Below, piece after piece: positions 61,196 through 64,000 of a stretch of DNA of 64,000 bases (positions are counted from its first letter, which is position 1; each line of letters opens with the position of its first letter). A program made the position numbers and the translations under genes. The notes under the pieces were generated by a model. It did not search any database, was not told where the DNA came from, and was given only the letters and a program-made list of their open reading frames with translations. Source of the stretch: Paenibacillus psychroresistens (GTDB lineage Bacteria > Bacillota > Bacilli > Paenibacillales > NBRC-103111); assembly GCF_009728935.1 (NCBI RefSeq), contig NZ_CP034235.1, forward strand, positions 7,403,501-7,467,500, given 5' to 3'.

Positions 61196-62530
61196 TTATT
61201 TACCGGTTGCCGCTTTAATCAATTTGGCGCGGTCATTATCAATAAAGTCAATGACTTGCTTAGGCGATTTTCCGTTCAGCAGTAAATCCTGAAAGGATTG
61301 GCCATAATTCTCTTTAATAAAGAACTTCACTCCACCTTCAAAATCCAATCCGTATCCATCAGGAGAGTTGGCAACGACTGTATCGAAAACTAGATTCTTC
61401 ACAGGGTTTTTGGCATCCTTAAATGGAATTTCATTGGTTTTAAGCATCTCATGGGCTCCATAGAATTTCAGCAGCACATCTGCTTTCGCAATATAATTGA
61501 AATATTGTTTAGCCTCTTCTACGTTCTTCGAATTCTTGTTGATCACTTGGATAACTCCGCCTGCTGAAGTCGCCCAGGATTTAACGCCTGCCAATGGGGC
61601 AGGGAACATTTCCCATTTGTCTGCATTTGAATCCGGGTATTTAGCTTTGACTTCAGAAGACCATGAAGTATAAGTAAGGATCATCGCATATTTACCTTCG
61701 CCCAAAGCCGGAATGGCTCCATTCCAATCATTGGACATGAAGTCCTTGCCCAAATATCCTTTATCAGCAAGCTCCTTCAATTGAGCAACTGCCATCTCTG
61801 CTTGAGGAATATCTGCAAACTTAGTTGTACCGTCCGCTAATTTGCCATATAAACTGGAATCCTTGGCAGAAACCTGATAGGCAATGTTATTCAACCATAA
61901 AGGCAAATGCCAGGTATCCTTGGCGTTCTCAAAAATCGGGATAATCCCTGCTGCCTTTATAGCTTCACAAACAGCCAGAAATTCCTCATATGTGGTTGGA
62001 ACCTTTAAATTCAGCTTTGTAAACAATTCAGGGTTATACATGATGCCCCAGCCATCTGTTCCCCAGCGATTAAGTCCAATCACTTTTCCATCTAGTGTAG
62101 TTCCGCCTTTGGCCCATTCCGTTTCTCTTGCTACCCAAGCCTCGTTAGTTAGGTCCAGCAAATTATCTGCAGGAAGCAGTTCATAGGCAGAGACACCGCC
62201 TTGAAAATAAATGATATCCGTTGCTTCTTTAGTAGCTAATTTACTCTTGATTACATCTTTATATTGATCGTCCGGGTTCACCTGAAAGTCAACCTTAATG
62301 CCAGTCTCTTGAGTAAAGTCAGCGGCAATGTCTTTATCTGCCTGTCTGATCCAGTTTTGTGAAGCTGCAATCGTCAGGGTAACATTCGATTTTTTGCCTT
62401 CTGCTGCTTTTGTAGCTTCAGGATTAGTAGAATCCGTCGATGATTTGGAGCCGCAGCCGGCTAATAAGCCGATGACTACAGTACCAACAAGCAAAGATTT
62501 GAGAATTGTATGTTGCTTTTTAACTTTCAT
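61196..62530 (-). CDS. Sugar-binding lipoprotein (family 1, CUT1)
   Basis: The protein has about 444 residues, with lipobox LAGC (Cys26) and a family-1 binding fold (VTLTIAASQNWIRQADKDIAADFTQETGIKVDFQVNPDDQY). The ATG at 62530 has a GGGGGGAAG RBS. A longer reading to 62572 has none. It is first in the operon with two permeases and the GH36 enzyme, so its ligand is probably an alpha-galactoside. That is inference. Confidence 0.87.
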   Translation of the reverse strand: MKVKKQHTILKSLLVGTVVIGLLAGCGSKSSTDSTNPEATKAAEGKKSNVTLTIAASQNWIRQADKDIAADFTQETGIKVDFQVNPDDQYKDVIKSKLATKEATDIIYFQGGVSAYELLPADNLLDLTNEAWVARETEWAKGGTTLDGKVIGLNRWGTDGWGIMYNPELFTKLNLKVPTTYEEFLAVCEAIKAAGIIPIFENAKDTWHLPLWLNNIAYQVSAKDSSLYGKLADGTTKFADIPQAEMAVAQLKELADKGYLGKDFMSNDWNGAIPALGEGKYAMILTYTSWSSEVKAKYPDSNADKWEMFPAPLAGVKSWATSAGGVIQVINKNSKNVEEAKQYFNYIAKADVLLKFYGAHEMLKTNEIPFKDAKNPVKNLVFDTVVANSPDGYGLDFEGGVKFFIKENYGQSFQDLLLNGKSPKQVIDFIDNDRAKLIKAATGK

Positions 62531-62666
62531 GGTTGCTTCCCCCCGAATGGTTATTCCCGACTGGCCAGTCATTGCATTTACTATACACCGTTTATGGACT
62601 GCTAATCTTTGAACAAAACCAACCTTTTGATGTGGACATTTTTGCTCTTTAGATTTTACAGCCCTG

Positions 62667-62675
62667 TGTTATAAT
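62667..62675 (+). promoter_or_regulatory. Extended -10 promoter of the YesM-like kinase gene
   Basis: TGT-TATAAT (TATAAT at 62670-62675) is an extended -10 without a good -35. The start codon is about 38 nt downstream. Confidence 0.5.
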
Positions 62676-62713
62676 CACTTTGTACTCAGCATGTTTGAAG
62701 AAAGGTTTTTCCC

Positions 62714-64000
62714 ATGATAAAACCTAAGACGATTCAGTTCAAGCTTTTTTTGCATTACTCTCTATTAATCGTTTGTATCATCCTAGTATTTGTCAGCACA
62801 TTTTATATATATATTTCTAGAATTCTCGAGGACAAGGCCTCTGAGTCCTTATACCAAATTTCAAATTCCGTTTCGAGCCAGCTGGATTCAGAGCTTAAAA
62901 ACATGAACTCCACCTCTGATAAAATACTCTTCTCCAAGCCCTTAATTGAATTATTCTTTTCCGATATATTCTTGCTCAATAATGCATCAATTACCAAACA
63001 GCGCCAATTCAACAGTATCCTCTACTCTATTATCGGAACAGGAAGAGAGCTGTTTCAGATTAATATGTTTCAGCTTGGCGGCTCCTTTGCCGGCCTTGGG
63101 AACTACTCCAGCTTTACTCAATTCTCACCGACAGCAATCCAGGCAATTCCGTGGGTTCAAGAAACAGTTCAAGGCGACGGAAAAAAAATCATCACACAGC
63201 CGCATCCGGATTCTTGGAGACAAAGCAATAAGACAGTCATTTCCTTAACACGGGCCTTCTCCGCTGGATTTGGCCAAAAGGTTAATAGTGTTATTGAGAT
63301 TCAGCAGGATTATACTGTGCTGCTCGATATTGTGAATAATGCTTTGGCAAATCCAGACCTACAGAAGGAGCAATCCAATAAAATCTATATATTTAATGAA
63401 AAAGGGCAATTAATCTATCCCTTGACTGCAGCAGCGACGGATTCCAATGAATCTAACCTGGAAGAAACCGCCTTGTTCTATTGGCAGCAATTAAAATCCC
63501 ATGGAGGCAATACTTCAACCTTTACCGTCAATAATCCGGCAACCAAGAGCAAGGATATGTTGGCCTATACCTCATCGAGCTTCTCAGATTGGATTGTTCT
63601 CTCCACAGTATCCGAAAAAGAGCTTTTACAGCCTGTAAATACGTTCAGGAATACTACCTTGCTTTTAGGTTTAATCTCTATACTAATTACTTTAATGATT
63701 TCATTTCTGTTCTCAAGGACGCTGACCACACCGATTAAACGCATCCACAAATCGATTAAAAACTTAAGCTTGAGCACACTTTCTCCGAAAGCTGCCTTTC
63801 CGATTCACAGCGGCTTTAACGAATTAGAGCATCTTAACTATGCCTTTCTGGAGATGTGCTTACGGTTAAAAGAATCATTGGATGAAGCGGTGTCTTCGCG
63901 CGCGCATGAAATCGAAGCCCAAATGTTCGCCCTGCAAGCTCAAATGAACCCGCATTTTCTCTACAATACACTCGCAAACATTAGCATTATGGCGGAGGAA
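62714..64000 (+). CDS. YesM-type sensor histidine kinase, 3' end outside window
   Basis: An open frame from ATG 62714 (GAAGAAAGG RBS) runs to the window edge, 429 residues. It has a transmembrane helix at about 12-34, an extracellular sensor, and a second helix at about 315-337. A HAMP-like region (LTTPIKRIHKSI) follows, then the start of the His_kinase domain (ALQAQMNPHFLYNTLANIS). It is divergent from the alpha-galactoside operon by about 180 nt and likely controls it through a regulator gene just beyond the window. Confidence 0.88.
   Translation, partial: MIKPKTIQFKLFLHYSLLIVCIILVFVSTFYIYISRILEDKASESLYQISNSVSSQLDSELKNMNSTSDKILFSKPLIELFFSDIFLLNNASITKQRQFNSILYSIIGTGRELFQINMFQLGGSFAGLGNYSSFTQFSPTAIQAIPWVQETVQGDGKKIITQPHPDSWRQSNKTVISLTRAFSAGFGQKVNSVIEIQQDYTVLLDIVNNALANPDLQKEQSNKIYIFNEKGQLIYPLTAAATDSNESNLEETALFYWQQLKSHGGNTSTFTVNNPATKSKDMLAYTSSSFSDWIVLSTVSEKELLQPVNTFRNTTLLLGLISILITLMISFLFSRTLTTPIKRIHKSIKNLSLSTLSPKAAFPIHSGFNELEHLNYAFLEMCLRLKESLDEAVSSRAHEIEAQMFALQAQMNPHFLYNTLANISIMAEE

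Noticed and set aside
62531..62713. A further copy of the YesN-type direct-repeat site in the alpha-galactoside/kinase divergent region
   Set aside because: No GTCAY-N15-GTCAY arrangement with the central ACGTTAA was found, so this system appears to be controlled separately.

Overview
The window looks like chromosomal DNA of a Paenibacillus-type Firmicute. The evidence is strong AGGAGG-type ribosome binding sites with frequent GTG/TTG starts, several YesM/YesN-type and AraC-type regulators, Lpl/Ytc-type carbohydrate ABC transporters, and a very large surface protein anchored by S-layer homology (SLH) repeats. No rRNA, tRNA, CRISPR array, intact transposase or phage gene was recognised.

Layout. 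1-5.3 kb: the 5' part of a chemotaxis receptor, then the conserved trio of permuted ATP-grasp ligase, alpha-E protein and transglutaminase. 5.4-8.9 kb: a membrane diguanylate cyclase, an RluF-type pseudouridine synthase and a DHH phosphoesterase. 8.9-12.3 kb: an ABC exporter with its own histidine kinase and response regulator (yvfRSTU-like). 12.5-16.1 kb: assimilatory nitrite reductase nirB-nirD plus a uroporphyrinogen-III-synthase-like gene, preceded by three 17-bp GlnR/TnrA boxes. 16.6-24.5 kb: a clostridial-type IMP dehydrogenase, a small DMT transporter, a thioredoxin-like protein, a lipoprotein/NagZ/VOC operon and two aldo-keto reductases. 24.7-27.6 kb: small membrane and lipoprotein genes, a decayed carbohydrate-binding-module relic, and a 565-bp element with terminal inverted repeats filled with 51-bp tandem repeats.

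27.6-64 kb is a large glycan-utilisation region with three separate ABC uptake systems. (i) An Lpl-type ABC transporter with two tandem GH38 alpha-mannosidases, an AraC-type membrane regulator, and a divergent GntR/LacI-type regulator. (ii) A second Lpl-type ABC transporter, followed by a PhyH-type dioxygenase gene broken by a frameshift, with a YesMN two-component pair, a PpiC foldase, a 1709-residue SLH-anchored beta-helix protein and a secreted GH16 glucanase. (iii) A CUT1-type ABC transporter with a GH36 alpha-galactosidase, divergent from a YesM-like sensor kinase that runs off the end.

The most interesting observation is regulatory. In system (ii), a 25-bp direct-repeat site (GTCAY-N4-RCGTYAA-N4-GTCAY) lies upstream of four transcription units: yesMN itself, the ABC transporter, the SLH protein and the GH16 enzyme. 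Each copy is 32-33 bp from a TATRAT -10 box. This is best explained as the binding site of the YesN-like regulator and defines a small local regulon. Other points worth attention are the triple GlnR/TnrA boxes (one orphan, near a possible small RNA), the frameshifted dioxygenase gene, the TIR-bounded repeat element with a diverged partial copy 30 kb away, and the CBM relic.
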